Assembly: GCF_004368405.1 (NCBI RefSeq)
Contig: NZ_SBJH01000102.1
Coordinates: 1 to 32,729 of the forward strand
Direction: 5' to 3'
Source: Olivibacter sp. XZL3
GTDB taxonomy: Bacteria; Bacteroidota; Bacteroidia; Sphingobacteriales; Sphingobacteriaceae
DNA length: 32,729 bases
The notes beneath the pieces were generated by a model. It was not told the DNA's origin. It ran no database searches and worked only from the letters and a program-made list of their open reading frames with translations. Made by a program: the position numbers and the translations under genes. This document shows, piece after piece, positions 1 to 8,117 of this stretch (position 1 is the first letter of the stretch; the number at the start of each line of letters is the position of its first letter).

Positions 1-31
1 CGGTCATTCTCTGTAATTTCGCCATCATGCT

Positions 32-58
32 TGTCAGTTTGTAAATAATAAACTGTCA
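32..58. other. Inverted repeat downstream of gmd
   Basis: TGTCAGTTT (32-40) faces AAACTGTCA (50-58) across a 9-base A/T-rich loop; one of the nine pairs is mismatched. It lies beyond the gmd stop. It could be a weak terminator-like hairpin or an operator for the gene beyond the window edge. No U-run follows on the gmd strand, so the role is open. Confidence 0.35.
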
Positions 59-82
59 ACCTATATCAGGACAAGACACTTC

Positions 83-110
83 AACCTTATACCTTTAACC
101 TTATACCTTA
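83..110. repeat. Tandem 14-bp duplication at the gmd stop
   Basis: AACCTTATACCTTT (83-96) is followed at once by AACCTTATACCTTA (97-110), differing only in the last base. The second unit overlaps the gmd stop codon, so the last residues of GMD (Phe-Lys-Val) are encoded by repeat sequence. The word TATACCTTA recurs between the convergent genes near 5463-5545, which suggests a family of low-complexity intergenic tracts. Confidence 0.7.
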
Positions 111-1189
111 AAAGCCTGTAAGTCAGCCTCCATCATTTCGGCCACCAGCGCCTCTAATGTATATTTGGGCTTCCATCCGAGTTTATTTTGCGCTTTAGAG
201 GCATCTCCGATGAGCAAATCCACCTCGGTGGGCCTGAAATAAGCAGCATCAACCTTTACCACGGTTTGTCCGAATTTAAGGGTATCCGGATCGATTCCCA
301 ATGCCGTCAACCGCTTTTCGTCGATGTCTATAATCACGCCTTTTTCCTGCTCGTCTTTTCCACTGAATGCGACTTCTATGCCCACATGCGCAAAGCTCAT
401 CCGTACAAAATCGCGCACCGTTGTGGTTACACCGGTGGCGATGACGTAATCCTCCGCTTGCTCTTGTTGCAAAATTAGCCACATGGCCTCTACATAGTCC
501 TTTGCATGTCCCCAATCGCGCTGGGCAGATAGATTGCCGAGATAAAGTACATCCTGCAAACCCAACACAATTTTTGACACCGCTCGCGTAATCTTTCGGG
601 TTACAAAGGTTTCGCCACGTATAGGGCTTTCATGGTTAAATAAAATGCCATTGCAAGCATACATTTTGTAGGCCTCCCGGTAATTGACCGTGATCCAATA
701 AGCGTACAGCTTCGCTACTGCATAGGGAGAGCGCGGATAAAAGGGGGTGCTTTCGTTTTGTGGTACCGCTTGAACCAGCCCGTATAACTCAGAAGTAGAA
801 GCCTGGTAGATCCGGCATTTCTCGGTAAGCCCTAAAAGCCGGACGGCTTCCAATAAACGGAGCATGCCCAAGCCATCCGCATTCGCGGTATACTCGGGCG
901 TATCAAAACTCACTTTTACATGGCTCTGCGCAGCCAGGTTGTATATCTCGTCGGGTTGTGTTTCCTGTACCAGGCGGATGAGGTTGGTGGAATCCGTTAG
1001 ATCCCCGTAGTGCAAAGTGAACGTTGGATCGGGCTCGTGCGGATCTTGATATAGATGGTCAATCCGATCGGTGTTGAAAAGTGAACTTCTCCTTTTTACC
1101 CCGTGTACACGGTAGCCTTTTTTAAGTAAAAATCCTGCTAAATAAGCCCCATCCTGTCCGGTAATCCCTGTAATTAATGCTGTTTTCAT
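101..1189 (-). CDS. gmd: GDP-mannose 4,6-dehydratase
   Basis: This 362-residue short-chain dehydrogenase/reductase converts GDP-D-mannose to GDP-4-keto-6-deoxymannose, the first step towards GDP-L-fucose and related 6-deoxy sugars for surface polysaccharide; it acts in the cytosol. The NADP-binding loop GITGQDG is at residues 8-14. The catalytic residues known for E. coli GMD are in place at the same numbers: Thr132 and Glu134 in STSELYG, and Tyr156 with Lys160 in YAVAK. Length matches the family (about 350-373). The ATG start gives the expected N-terminus directly before the Rossmann strand. It follows rfbA after 99 bp on the same strand, so both probably belong to a polysaccharide locus continuing left. 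The C-terminal residues run into a tandem repeat. Confidence 0.96.
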   Translation of the reverse strand: MKTALITGITGQDGAYLAGFLLKKGYRVHGVKRRSSLFNTDRIDHLYQDPHEPDPTFTLHYGDLTDSTNLIRLVQETQPDEIYNLAAQSHVKVSFDTPEYTANADGLGMLRLLEAVRLLGLTEKCRIYQASTSELYGLVQAVPQNESTPFYPRSPYAVAKLYAYWITVNYREAYKMYACNGILFNHESPIRGETFVTRKITRAVSKIVLGLQDVLYLGNLSAQRDWGHAKDYVEAMWLILQQEQAEDYVIATGVTTTVRDFVRMSFAHVGIEVAFSGKDEQEKGVIIDIDEKRLTALGIDPDTLKFGQTVVKVDAAYFRPTEVDLLIGDASKAQNKLGWKPKYTLEALVAEMMEADLQAFKV

Positions 1190-1247
1190 TTCTATAGCAT
1201 TCCGCTTCGGCTGTCAGCCATCAGTTTTAACTTCGTTTATTTAAGTC

Positions 1248-1279
1248 ACTCACAACCCACATCGGGCAACTCACAACCC
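1248..1279. repeat. Short direct repeat between rfbA and gmd
   Basis: ACTCACAACCC occurs at 1248-1258 and again at 1269-1279 in the 99-bp gap between the two sugar-nucleotide genes. A small palindrome, GGCTG-T-CAGCC, lies nearby at about 1209-1219. These are low-complexity intergenic features with no evident coding role. Confidence 0.5.
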
Positions 1280-1288
1280 TTTGGCAAC

Positions 1289-2155
1289 CTATTTGCCTCC
1301 TACAAGTCGCAATAAATATTCTCCATAACCACTCTTCACCAAAGGTTCGGCAATAGTCCGTAACTGATCTGCGTTGATAAAGTTCATGCGGTAGGCAACT
1401 TCTTCAATACATCCAATTTTTAAACCTTGCCGTTCTTCAATTACTTGAACGAATTGTCCGGCCTGCATCAAGGAAGGAATGGTTCCAGTGTCCAACCAAG
1501 CGGTCCCCCTACTGAAAACACCTACTTTTAGCCGTCCTTGTTCTAAATAGCTTTTGTTTACATCGGTTATCTCATACTCTCCACGCGCGGAAGGCTTTAT
1601 GCTCTTTGCAATTGATACCACCGAATTATCATAGAAATAAATTCCCGGAACTGCATAGTTGGATTTCGGCTGTTTTGGCTTCTCTTCTATCGAAAGTACA
1701 TTCTTATCCGCATCAAACTCCACAACCCCATATCGCTCCGGATCGGATACAGGATAAGCAAATACGACCCCCCCTTGCGGGTCGATGCTCTGCTGCAGCA
1801 ATCGCGAGAGCCCATCTCCATAAAAGATATTATCGCCCAAGATCAGCGCCACCTTGTCGTCGCCGATAAAATCTTCTCCGATAACAAAAGCTTGCGCAAG
1901 TCCATTAGGTTCCGCTTGCACCGCATAGGAGAATCGGCAACCAATCTGCGAGCCGTCACCGAGCAACTTTTCGAAATTGGGCAAGTCGTGCGGCGTTGAT
2001 ATAATCAGAATTTCATTTATCCCCGCAAGCATTAATGTAGATAATGGATAGTAGATCATTGGCTTATCGTAAACCGGCATAAGCTGCTTACTTACGGCTA
2101 ATGTCAAAGGATGTAAACGGGTACCTGATCCGCCTGCTAAAATGATACCTTTCAT
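1289..2155 (-). CDS. rfbA: Glucose-1-phosphate thymidylyltransferase
   Basis: The 288-residue enzyme joins dTTP and glucose-1-phosphate to give dTDP-glucose, the entry to dTDP-rhamnose and other deoxysugars for cell-surface glycans. The nucleotide-binding signature [13 protein letters not shown] is at residues 6-18, and LGDNIFYG carries the metal-binding aspartate. I chose the ATG at 2155 (MKGIILAGG): the open frame extends 28 codons upstream, but that stretch has no family similarity and RfbA proteins are usually 286-292 residues. It is followed by gmd on the same strand. No rfbB, rfbC or rfbD is in the window, so the rest of the pathway must lie elsewhere. Confidence 0.96.
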   Translation of the reverse strand: MKGIILAGGSGTRLHPLTLAVSKQLMPVYDKPMIYYPLSTLMLAGINEILIISTPHDLPNFEKLLGDGSQIGCRFSYAVQAEPNGLAQAFVIGEDFIGDDKVALILGDNIFYGDGLSRLLQQSIDPQGGVVFAYPVSDPERYGVVEFDADKNVLSIEEKPKQPKSNYAVPGIYFYDNSVVSIAKSIKPSARGEYEITDVNKSYLEQGRLKVGVFSRGTAWLDTGTIPSLMQAGQFVQVIEERQGLKIGCIEEVAYRMNFINADQLRTIAEPLVKSGYGEYLLRLVGGK

Positions 2156-2211
2156 AGCATATGTTTTTCTTATTTTAGGAAATCTGTTTTGCTTCAATTT
2201 AATAATCATCG

Positions 2212-2240
2212 TAAAAGTATTGATTTTTTGCCATATCAAA
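2212..2240 (-). promoter_or_regulatory. Possible weak promoter for rfbA
   Basis: On the minus strand TTTG (2237-2240) is followed after 17 nt by TACTTTTA (2212-2219). The Bacteroidota housekeeping consensus is TTTG, about 19 nt, TAnnTTTG. The match lacks the final G and the spacing is 2 nt short. It would give a leader of about 50 nt. Confidence 0.25.
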
Positions 2241-2361
2241 GAAGGAAGCGAATCTATATTGGGCTGTTAGTATTAAAAGAAGGTCTTTCCCTCGCCCATC
2301 TAACTGAATTTTCTTTACGCTCACGCTAAAAAGCCATTATTCCCCCCGCGCTGAACTTGCC

Positions 2362-2532
2362 TTAAGCCCAGGTTACACGTTAGGAATTAAAACGAAAGGG
2401 AATGATACAAAACCTTCATGCAGGTATGCAAACGAATTACGAGTTTCGTACAGAAGGTTCTTTCTGGCCTCTGAAAACGAACACGCTCAGAAAAAACAGG
2501 CATGAAATAGGGAATGAGGCATACCGGGGTAT
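2362..2532. repeat. Dispersed repeat, copy 1 (interrupted)
   Basis: Two blocks are shared with 10682-10767. The first (2362-2411) carries the words CGTTAGGAATTAAAACG and AAAGGGAATGAT; the second (2497-2532) carries CAGGCATGAAATAGGGAATG and ends in the near-palindrome ATACCGGGGTAT. Here the blocks are separated by about 84 bp absent from copy 2; that segment is bounded by AAAAC on both sides (2409-2413, 2493-2497) and contains the inverted repeat AACCTTC/GAAGGTT (2411-2417, 2453-2459). No transposase frame is present. It is a non-coding dispersed element or an IS remnant. Confidence 0.75.
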
Positions 2533-2690
2533 CAGCTAACGGCAGCCGAATGTCTCCTCATTGAGGATAACAAAGAAACACGGACGCCGCGAGCCAATTG
2601 GGCATCAAAAGTATCACCTTTGAAAATCCGGACCAGCTACAGAACGAGCTGATCCGTCTGCACATTCTTTTTACCTGCGGGCTCTGCTGA
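2527..2690 (+). pseudogene. C-terminal remnant of a HAD-family hydrolase gene
   Basis: The plus strand encodes a fragment resembling the C-terminal end of HAD-superfamily (subfamily IA) hydrolases: about 17 codons reading GYQLTAAECLLIEDNKE (to about 2577), then, after a one-base loss near 2577-2579, TDAASQLGIK and ITFENPDQLQNELIRL, with a stop at 2688-2690. The part before the frameshift matches the conserved helix and 'I-D/E-D' metal-binding strand of the family, and the second part its last strand and helix. The N-terminal two-thirds is missing and the fragment abuts dispersed repeat copy 1. Its end overlaps the 3' end of the oppositely oriented lipoprotein gene. I infer a gene truncated by rearrangement. 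Family assignment rests on recalled motif patterns. Confidence 0.6.
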
Positions 2691-2841
2691 TCAACCACGC
2701 AATGATTACGATGACGATCACGACTAAAAAAACACCTACATATACCCCTCCCTTAAACACGCCCTCAATAAAATCACAACTGCTGGCACTTGTTAATAAA
2801 AGAAAGGCCGCCGGCCAAACAAAATACTTACTTCGACTCAT
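2671..2841 (-). CDS. Small membrane lipoprotein (56 aa)
   Basis: A short frame encodes 56 residues. It starts MSRSKYF, has a hydrophobic signal segment (about residues 7-20) and a lipobox-like LTSASSC with the lipidation cysteine at 22. A short loop DFIEGVFKGG follows, then one strongly hydrophobic helix (about residues 33-50, rich in V and I) and a basic end ISRARR. The layout predicts an inner-membrane protein with a possible lipid anchor, positive side in the cytoplasm. Similar tiny proteins are common in Bacteroidota, but I know no function. It is divergent from folB, 71 bp away, and its 3' end overlaps the HAD-gene remnant on the other strand. Confidence 0.7.
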   Translation of the reverse strand: MSRSKYFVWPAAFLLLTSASSCDFIEGVFKGGVYVGVFLVVIVIVIIAWLISRARR

Positions 2842-2912
2842 ATAACATTTTTTTTATACAACCATCTGAACATCAAAAAAGTTTTGATAGAGAAAATGCT
2901 TAAGTTTGTTTG

Positions 2913-3284
2913 ATGGAGCATTATCGACAGAAAATTGCATTGCGAAACGCGCGCTTCTATGCTTATCATGGATATTACGAAGAGGAACAGCTAATTGGAA
3001 ATGAGTTCTTTTTAGATGTAATCTGCTTTGTACAGAAGCCCACATTGGAAGCAAATGATAATTTGGCAAACACCATTAATTATGAGGAACTGTATCGCAT
3101 TGCTAAAGACGAAATGGACGAACCGAAAAAACTTTTGGAAACCATTGTGGAAAATATACTAAATAGCATTAAAATTACTTTTAGCGAGGTAAACGAAATA
3201 GAAGTAACGCTCAGGAAAAGCAATCCTCCTTTCGGAGGCGACACCGCAACGGCGGAGGTAAGCTTGTTTTGGCAACGGAATTGA
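2913..3284 (+). CDS. folB: Dihydroneopterin aldolase
   Basis: The 123-residue protein cleaves 7,8-dihydroneopterin to 6-hydroxymethyl-dihydropterin and glycolaldehyde in folate synthesis. The fold signature is visible: FYAYHGYYEEE near residues 15-25, INYEELY at 55-61, LLETIVENI at 74-82 and the C-terminal VTLRKSNPPFGG. By comparison with S. aureus and E. coli FolB, Tyr57 and Lys102 are the likely catalytic residues and Glu25 a pterin-site residue. The ATG at 2913 is preferred over the in-frame TTG just before it. It stands apart from other folate genes here and is followed by a repeat-containing spacer before the peptidase gene. Confidence 0.93.
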   Translation: MEHYRQKIALRNARFYAYHGYYEEEQLIGNEFFLDVICFVQKPTLEANDNLANTINYEELYRIAKDEMDEPKKLLETIVENILNSIKITFSEVNEIEVTLRKSNPPFGGDTATAEVSLFWQRN

Positions 3285-3306
3285 TCCTTAGGCCTCCGTA
3301 CTGTTT

Positions 3307-3376
3307 GAATTATTGATATCTTATCTAGTTTTTTAAGGCATCAATGATGCCCTTCGGGGTTTTTACTTTTGAATTT
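3307..3376 (+). repeat. Interspersed ~70-bp hairpin element, copy 1
   Basis: It begins AATTATTGATATCTT and contains an 11-base imperfect stem (3312-3322 with 3335-3345: ATTGATATCTT/AAGGCATCAAT). A short stem with a UUCG loop, CCCTTCGGGG (3350-3359), follows and then TTTTT. The same element lies inverted at 14876-14949 between rpoA and rplQ, with about 88% identity over 70 bp by eye. As transcribed from folB, the second stem plus T-run resembles a short intrinsic terminator. In both places the element lies between two genes of the same direction. Confidence 0.75.
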
Positions 3377-3404
3377 TTACTTTTTACTTTTGAATTTTTA
3401 TTTC
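3360..3404 (+). repeat. ACTTTTGAATTTTT tandem tract before the peptidase gene
   Basis: The words TACTTTTG and AATTTTTA alternate in two units ending 8 bp before the ATG of the DPP5-like gene. TACTTTTG (3364-3371 and 3385-3392) fits the Bacteroidota -7 consensus TAnnTTTG, but the two copies are 13 nt apart, so no proper -33/-7 pair is formed. The tract may still seed transcription or simply be low-complexity sequence. Confidence 0.55.
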
Positions 3405-3408
3405 CAAC

Positions 3409-5439
3409 ATGAACAAAATGTTAATTTTAGCAACCATGATGGCTGCAGGCACTGTAAAAGCACAACAACCCCTTAGTCCGGAATTATTGTGGAAACTTGG
3501 AAGGGTTAGTCCGGAGGCGGTGACACCCGATGGAAAATATGCTATTTATGGTGTTACCTACTACAACCTGGCAGAAAACAACAGCGAGCGCAATCTTTAT
3601 AAAATTCCGCTGAATGGTGGCGATGCTCAGCAACTGACAAAAAATCAAGGCAGCGAAACGCTTGTACACATCGAGAAAAACGGCAATATACTCTACTTAA
3701 GCAAAGGCCAATTGTGGCTTTTAGAGGCCAATAAGGAAGAACCTAAGCAGTTAACGGAATTTGAGGGAGGTTTAAGTAATGTTAAAATAGCACCAAATGG
3801 AAAGTATATACTCTTTTCGCAGGAAGTTGCGCTGCAAAAAGTGCAAAGTGCCGACAAGTACAATGATCTAAAAAAATCGGATGCTTATATTTTTAATTCT
3901 TTAAACAACCGCCATTGGGACACTTGGTTTAATGGCAAATTCACACACGTCTTTTATGCCTCCTATCAGAACGGAACCATTGGCGAAGCCATTGATATGA
4001 TGCCCAATGAGCCTTACTTTAGCCCTCAGCAACCCTTTGGCGGCGCAGAAGATATGGTATGGAGTCCTGATAGCGAACAAATTATATACGTATGTAAAAA
4101 GAAGTTTGGAACCGAGTATGCGCAAAGTACAAACACCGACCTCTACGCCTACGATTTAGCAAGCAAGCAAACCAAAAACCTGAGCGAAGCCATGCTTGGT
4201 TATGATGTGGCTCCTTCTTTTAGCAAAGACGCCAATTATTTAGCGTGGTTGAGCATGCGTGAAGACGGCTATGAATCGGACAAAAATGATTTGATTGTTC
4301 GAGATCTGAACACATCGAAGACCTATAACTTAACAAAAGATTGGGACGAAACGGTCAGCAGTTTCCGCTGGAGCGAAGACGGTACGAAAATCTGGTTTAC
4401 AGCACCAACGGCCGGAACCATCCAACTTTTTGAAATTAGCCTATCCAAAGACTTAGCGAAAGCGGGTGCCAAACAGATAAAACAGTTAACAAAAGGCGCG
4501 TATGACATTACGTCTATAAACGGCGAAAGTGGCGATTTACTACTTCTAAGCCGAACGGATATGAACCATGCGGCCGAGCTCTATACCTTTAACCGTAAAT
4601 CGGGCGAGTTAAAACAGCTTAGCCGGGTAAACGACGCATTGAATGCTTCTATAGCGCAAAGCAAAGTGATCGGTCGCACAACGAAAGCCACGGACGGTAA
4701 GGATCTCTTTTCTTGGGTTATTTATCCGCCGGATTTTGATGCCAGCAAAAAATATCCTACTCTGTTGTACTGTCAGGGCGGACCGCAATCGGCTTTGTCG
4801 CAATTTTATTCCTTCCGATGGAATATGCAGTTAATAGCCGCACAAGGTTATATCGTAGTGGCTCCAAACAGAAGAGGTATGCCGGGACATGGAGTGGAAT
4901 GGAACCGTGCTATTAGCGGCGACTGGGGAGGGCAGCCGATTCGCGATTATCTAAGTGCCATCGATGATATCTCCAAAGAACCTTATGTAGATCAAGACCG
5001 ACTGGGAGCTGTAGGGGCTAGCTATGGCGGTTATTCCGTTTTTATGTTGGCCGGCGTGCATGAGAACAGGTTTAAAACCTTTATTGCTCACGATGGTCTG
5101 TTCGATATGCGTAGCTGGTATGGCACTACAGAGGAACTTTTCTTCGCCAATAAGGAGTTAGGAGGCAATTACTGGCAACAGCCTACTCCAAAAGCTTATA
5201 CAGACTTTAATCCAATAAACTTTGCCGACAAATGGAATACACCTATATTGATTGTACAAGGTGGTAAAGATTTCCGCGTGGGTATTGAACAGGGCCTCGG
5301 AGCCTTTCAGCTCGCACAGTTAAAAGGCATTAAGAGCCGGCTACTTTACTTTCCAGACGAAAATCATTGGGTATTGCAACCGCAAAATGCCATCGTATGG
5401 CAACGTGAGTTCTTCACTTGGTTGAAGGAAACGCTTTAG
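3409..5439 (+). CDS. Secreted S9-family peptidase, DPP5-like
   Basis: The 676-residue precursor starts with a signal peptide (MNKMLILATMMAAGTVKA, likely cleaved before Gln-Gln), so it should act in the periplasm. The N-terminal part (about 25-400) is a beta-propeller with repeated 'DG/PNGKYILF'-type blades. The C-terminal alpha/beta hydrolase carries the triad Ser538 (GASYGGY), Asp621 (GGKDFRV) and His653 (DENHW). Length and triad spacing match Porphyromonas gingivalis DPP5 (684 residues), which removes dipeptides from peptide N-termini and prefers hydrophobic residues at P1. Substrate preference here is inferred from family only. The gene is monocistronic by context: a repeat element precedes it and a convergent gene follows, 121 bp away. 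Confidence 0.92.
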   Translation: MNKMLILATMMAAGTVKAQQPLSPELLWKLGRVSPEAVTPDGKYAIYGVTYYNLAENNSERNLYKIPLNGGDAQQLTKNQGSETLVHIEKNGNILYLSKGQLWLLEANKEEPKQLTEFEGGLSNVKIAPNGKYILFSQEVALQKVQSADKYNDLKKSDAYIFNSLNNRHWDTWFNGKFTHVFYASYQNGTIGEAIDMMPNEPYFSPQQPFGGAEDMVWSPDSEQIIYVCKKKFGTEYAQSTNTDLYAYDLASKQTKNLSEAMLGYDVAPSFSKDANYLAWLSMREDGYESDKNDLIVRDLNTSKTYNLTKDWDETVSSFRWSEDGTKIWFTAPTAGTIQLFEISLSKDLAKAGAKQIKQLTKGAYDITSINGESGDLLLLSRTDMNHAAELYTFNRKSGELKQLSRVNDALNASIAQSKVIGRTTKATDGKDLFSWVIYPPDFDASKKYPTLLYCQGGPQSALSQFYSFRWNMQLIAAQGYIVVAPNRRGMPGHGVEWNRAISGDWGGQPIRDYLSAIDDISKEPYVDQDRLGAVGASYGGYSVFMLAGVHENRFKTFIAHDGLFDMRSWYGTTEELFFANKELGGNYWQQPTPKAYTDFNPINFADKWNTPILIVQGGKDFRVGIEQGLGAFQLAQLKGIKSRLLYFPDENHWVLQPQNAIVWQREFFTWLKETL

Positions 5440-5462
5440 GAGGTTGAAGGCATGAAAGGCCA

Positions 5463-5543
5463 AAGGTATAGGGTTATAAAGGTATAAATAAGCTTATGCT
5501 TATGCCCTATACCTTACATCTCATACCGTACACCCTATACCTT
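5463..5543. terminator. Competing inverted repeats between convergent genes
   Basis: AAGGTATAGGGT (5463-5474) can pair with CCCTATACCTT (5505-5515, 11 bp) or with ACCCTATACCTT (5532-5543, 12 bp, perfect). A nested stem ATAAGC/GCTTAT with a TTAT loop lies at 5488-5503. The position between the stops of two convergent genes suggests a bidirectional transcription end. There is no clean U-run, so this would be an atypical terminator or an mRNA-stabilising 3' structure. Confidence 0.5.
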
Positions 5544-5560
5544 ACACTCTCACACCTCCA

Positions 5561-6469
5561 CTAAAACAACTTAGCAGGATAAACGCCTTTTTCTACCAAG
5601 TTAGAAATACACTTCTGTACGATCGGCTTATCTTCTTTATAGGTAACACCAAACCACTCTTCGGCCGTAGGGATTACTTTAAAAGTTGCTTTGCCCGATT
5701 GGATCAAATGATCAGCCACTAAAGGAATGAAAAATTCGGCTTTTGGATTGTGTTGATTCGCTTCAACGAAGTCGACAAACAGCTTTTTAGCCTCTGCAAA
5801 TACCGCAGGTGTAAAGCCCCAAAAATTCATCGATACACGGGTATCATTCGGAATTTCTGTTTCGATACCGCCTTCTTCATAAAACACTTTCTTTTCGCCG
5901 TCTACTTCTTTAAAGTATACCTGAGTACGCTCATTAATGGCGGTCATATTTCCTTCACTATTAACGGCGCAGACACCGCGCGACACGGTTCCGTGATCAG
6001 ACAAAGTTTTATCGACTTGATAACCCATCAGCGAAAACGTCTGATCGTCCACTTCTGTAGTTAAAAACTGAGCCATCTTCTCGAAAGCTTCGTAACCATA
6101 AAAATCATCGGCATTGATAACACAAAAAGGCTCCTGTATCTGCTTATGTGCCTCCAATACGGCATGCGCTGTTCCCCAGGGTTTCGCCCTTTCAACATCT
6201 TTATCGATACCGTATTTACGAAGATCAGTGCCTTGATAAACGTAGTCCGTTTCTATTTTACCCTTCAGCTTAGGTTCAAAAATAGCTTTAAAAGGTTCTG
6301 CAAATTCCTCGCGGATAATAAAGCTTACTTTCCCGAATCCCGCTTTGATCGCATCGTAAATCGAATAGTCGATGATGGTTTCCCCATTGGGGCCAAAGGC
6401 ATCGATTTGTTTCATACTTCCATAACGGCTAGCCATACCTGCTGCTAGAATCAATAAGGTAGGTTTCAT
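5561..6469 (-). CDS. Sugar-phosphate nucleotidyltransferase-like protein
   Basis: The 302-residue protein belongs to the NTP-transferase fold. The nucleotide loop LILAAGMASRYGSMKQ spans residues 6-21, and NADDFYG (about 119-125) supplies the metal-binding aspartates. KPWGTAHAVL follows the pattern seen in uridylyl- and thymidylyltransferases. It probably joins an NTP and a sugar-1-phosphate, but the sugar cannot be read from the sequence. The ATG at 6469 is chosen; an in-frame TTG three codons upstream is less likely. It follows the DUF853 ATPase by 42 bp on the same strand. No hexose kinase or other sugar gene is adjacent. Confidence 0.85.
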   Translation of the reverse strand: MKPTLLILAAGMASRYGSMKQIDAFGPNGETIIDYSIYDAIKAGFGKVSFIIREEFAEPFKAIFEPKLKGKIETDYVYQGTDLRKYGIDKDVERAKPWGTAHAVLEAHKQIQEPFCVINADDFYGYEAFEKMAQFLTTEVDDQTFSLMGYQVDKTLSDHGTVSRGVCAVNSEGNMTAINERTQVYFKEVDGEKKVFYEEGGIETEIPNDTRVSMNFWGFTPAVFAEAKKLFVDFVEANQHNPKAEFFIPLVADHLIQSGKATFKVIPTAEEWFGVTYKEDKPIVQKCISNLVEKGVYPAKLF

Positions 6470-6511
6470 TTGTTTCAATTTTATTATTAGTTAACGTTTA
6501 TTTACTTGTCT

Positions 6512-8047
6512 TTAGCTTCTTTTCCTTTTACCGATAAGCGAAGCGATAATGGCCGTTCCCAGCTTGGTCAGAAACTTAACGCCTTCGCGACCAAGCGTTC
6601 GTGAGGCGCTTTTAGCCATCGCTTCCATCGGACTTTCTCTCGAACTTCTCCCAGTACTTCTTTTTGTCACCGGCGCTTCTTTCCTGTCAGCTTGCTTTTT
6701 TTGACTTTCTGCTAATAGAACAGCAGCACTTCGGGTATGAACCGCATCCTTATATTTGGCATAGATATCGGACTGCTGCACTAAGGCTGTATAAGTGGCC
6801 GGATCCAGCGGCCCCATAAGGGCTCTGGGAGGAATGAGGTGGGTAGCCACTACTTCAGTAGGGATGCCCTTCTCATTCAAAACGGTAATCAGCGCCTGGC
6901 CAGTCCCCAAGCCCGTCAGTACTTGATCTATTTCGTAAAATTCGGAACGCGGGTAGGTCTTCGCAGTCTTCCGTAGTGCTTCGGCATCGTTTGGTGTAAA
7001 AGCACGCAAAGCATGCTGAATACGGCTCCCTAATTGGCCTAATACCGTATCCGGTACGTCGGTGGCCGCTTGCGTACAGAAAAACACGCCGATTCCCTTC
7101 GAACGTATCAACCGGATAATTTGCTCTATTTTACTTAAAAAAGCTTTAGAGGCACCGTTAAAGAGCAAATGTGCCTCATCAAAGAAAAATATGAGCTTAG
7201 GCTTTGGCAAATCGCCCACTTCCGGCATCCGCTCAAACAACTGCGATAATAGGCTTAACAGAAAAGTCGAAAACAAAAGTGGTTGATTTTGGATGTCGGC
7301 GATGTTGAGTAAACTAATCACGCCCTTACCATCAATGTGCTCAAACAGATCGTTCAGATCAAGTGCAGGTTCTCCAAACAGCTGAGCGGCGCCCTGTTGT
7401 TCCAGTGCCACTATTTTACGCAATATGGTCGTTGAAGTAGCGGTGCTGATCTTTCCATAGTCCTCTTTTATCTCGAGCGCGCCTTCTTCGGAAGTTAAGT
7501 GATTTAATATTTTCTTTAGGTCGTCCAGATCCACAATGGGATAGGTTTTATCTGCGGCATACTTAAATAAAACAGAAAGTACCCCTGTCTGCGTATCGTT
7601 CAATTCCAACACGCGTGCAAGAAGAATCGGCCCAAAATCGCTTACTTTTACCCGCATGGGCGCACCTAAGTCACCGGACAGCGAATAAAGCGCAAGGGGA
7701 AAACCGCTAGGTACAAAAGGACGGCCTAAAGCCTGTCCCCTTTCTGCCAGGGCGGTATTGCTTTTTCCAGGTTCATGCAAACCGGATAAATCCCCTTTTA
7801 CATCTAACATAAAAACAGGCACGTTGGCATCTGACAACTGTTCCGCAATTAATTGCAGTGTACGGGTTTTTCCTGTACCCGTAGCGCCAGCAATCAGGCC
7901 ATGTCGATTCATCATCTTCAGGGCCAGGTTCACCTCCGCCGCTGCGATAATGTTTCCATCCAATATCCCTGCTCCCAAATAGATAAATTCGCCTTTCGGT
8001 TGATAAGAAGCGGTTATTTTTTCAATAAACTGGTCTTGATTAGCCAT
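6512..8047 (-). CDS. HerA-like ATPase, DUF853 family (YjgR-like)
   Basis: This 511-residue P-loop ATPase has Walker A GATGTGKT at residues 54-61, a short motif LDVKGDLSG at 81-89, Walker B LIFFFDEAH at 285-293 (Asp290, Glu291), a sensor-like CTQAATDVPD at 324-333 and an arginine-finger candidate in LGSRIQHALRAF at 339-350. This arrangement matches HerA/FtsK-type hexameric motors, in the DUF853 branch that includes E. coli YjgR, whose function is not established. About residues 445-511 form a basic, low-complexity tail with RSTGRSSRES and ending GKRKRS, possibly for nucleic-acid or membrane contact. It lies between an S9D peptidase gene (70 bp upstream) and a nucleotidyltransferase gene. No NurA partner is present. 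Confidence 0.88.
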   Translation of the reverse strand: MANQDQFIEKITASYQPKGEFIYLGAGILDGNIIAAAEVNLALKMMNRHGLIAGATGTGKTRTLQLIAEQLSDANVPVFMLDVKGDLSGLHEPGKSNTALAERGQALGRPFVPSGFPLALYSLSGDLGAPMRVKVSDFGPILLARVLELNDTQTGVLSVLFKYAADKTYPIVDLDDLKKILNHLTSEEGALEIKEDYGKISTATSTTILRKIVALEQQGAAQLFGEPALDLNDLFEHIDGKGVISLLNIADIQNQPLLFSTFLLSLLSQLFERMPEVGDLPKPKLIFFFDEAHLLFNGASKAFLSKIEQIIRLIRSKGIGVFFCTQAATDVPDTVLGQLGSRIQHALRAFTPNDAEALRKTAKTYPRSEFYEIDQVLTGLGTGQALITVLNEKGIPTEVVATHLIPPRALMGPLDPATYTALVQQSDIYAKYKDAVHTRSAAVLLAESQKKQADRKEAPVTKRSTGRSSRESPMEAMAKSASRTLGREGVKFLTKLGTAIIASLIGKRKRS

Positions 8048-8117
8048 ACTTAATCATTTAAGCCGATGCAAATTACATAATTTTTATTGCTTACGAAATC
8101 GACCAATTCCCTCGCCC

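Noticed and set aside
1-28. Possible start of a further minus-strand gene (ATGATGGCGAAATTACAG...)
   Set aside because: Only about nine codons are inside the window and no family can be recognised.
2260-2361. A ~45-codon minus-strand open stretch upstream of rfbA
   Set aside because: It has no start codon near its beginning and no recognisable protein similarity; probably chance.
2901-2908. TAAGTTTG as a -7 promoter element for folB
   Set aside because: It ends 4 nt before the ATG and has no TTTG at the proper distance.
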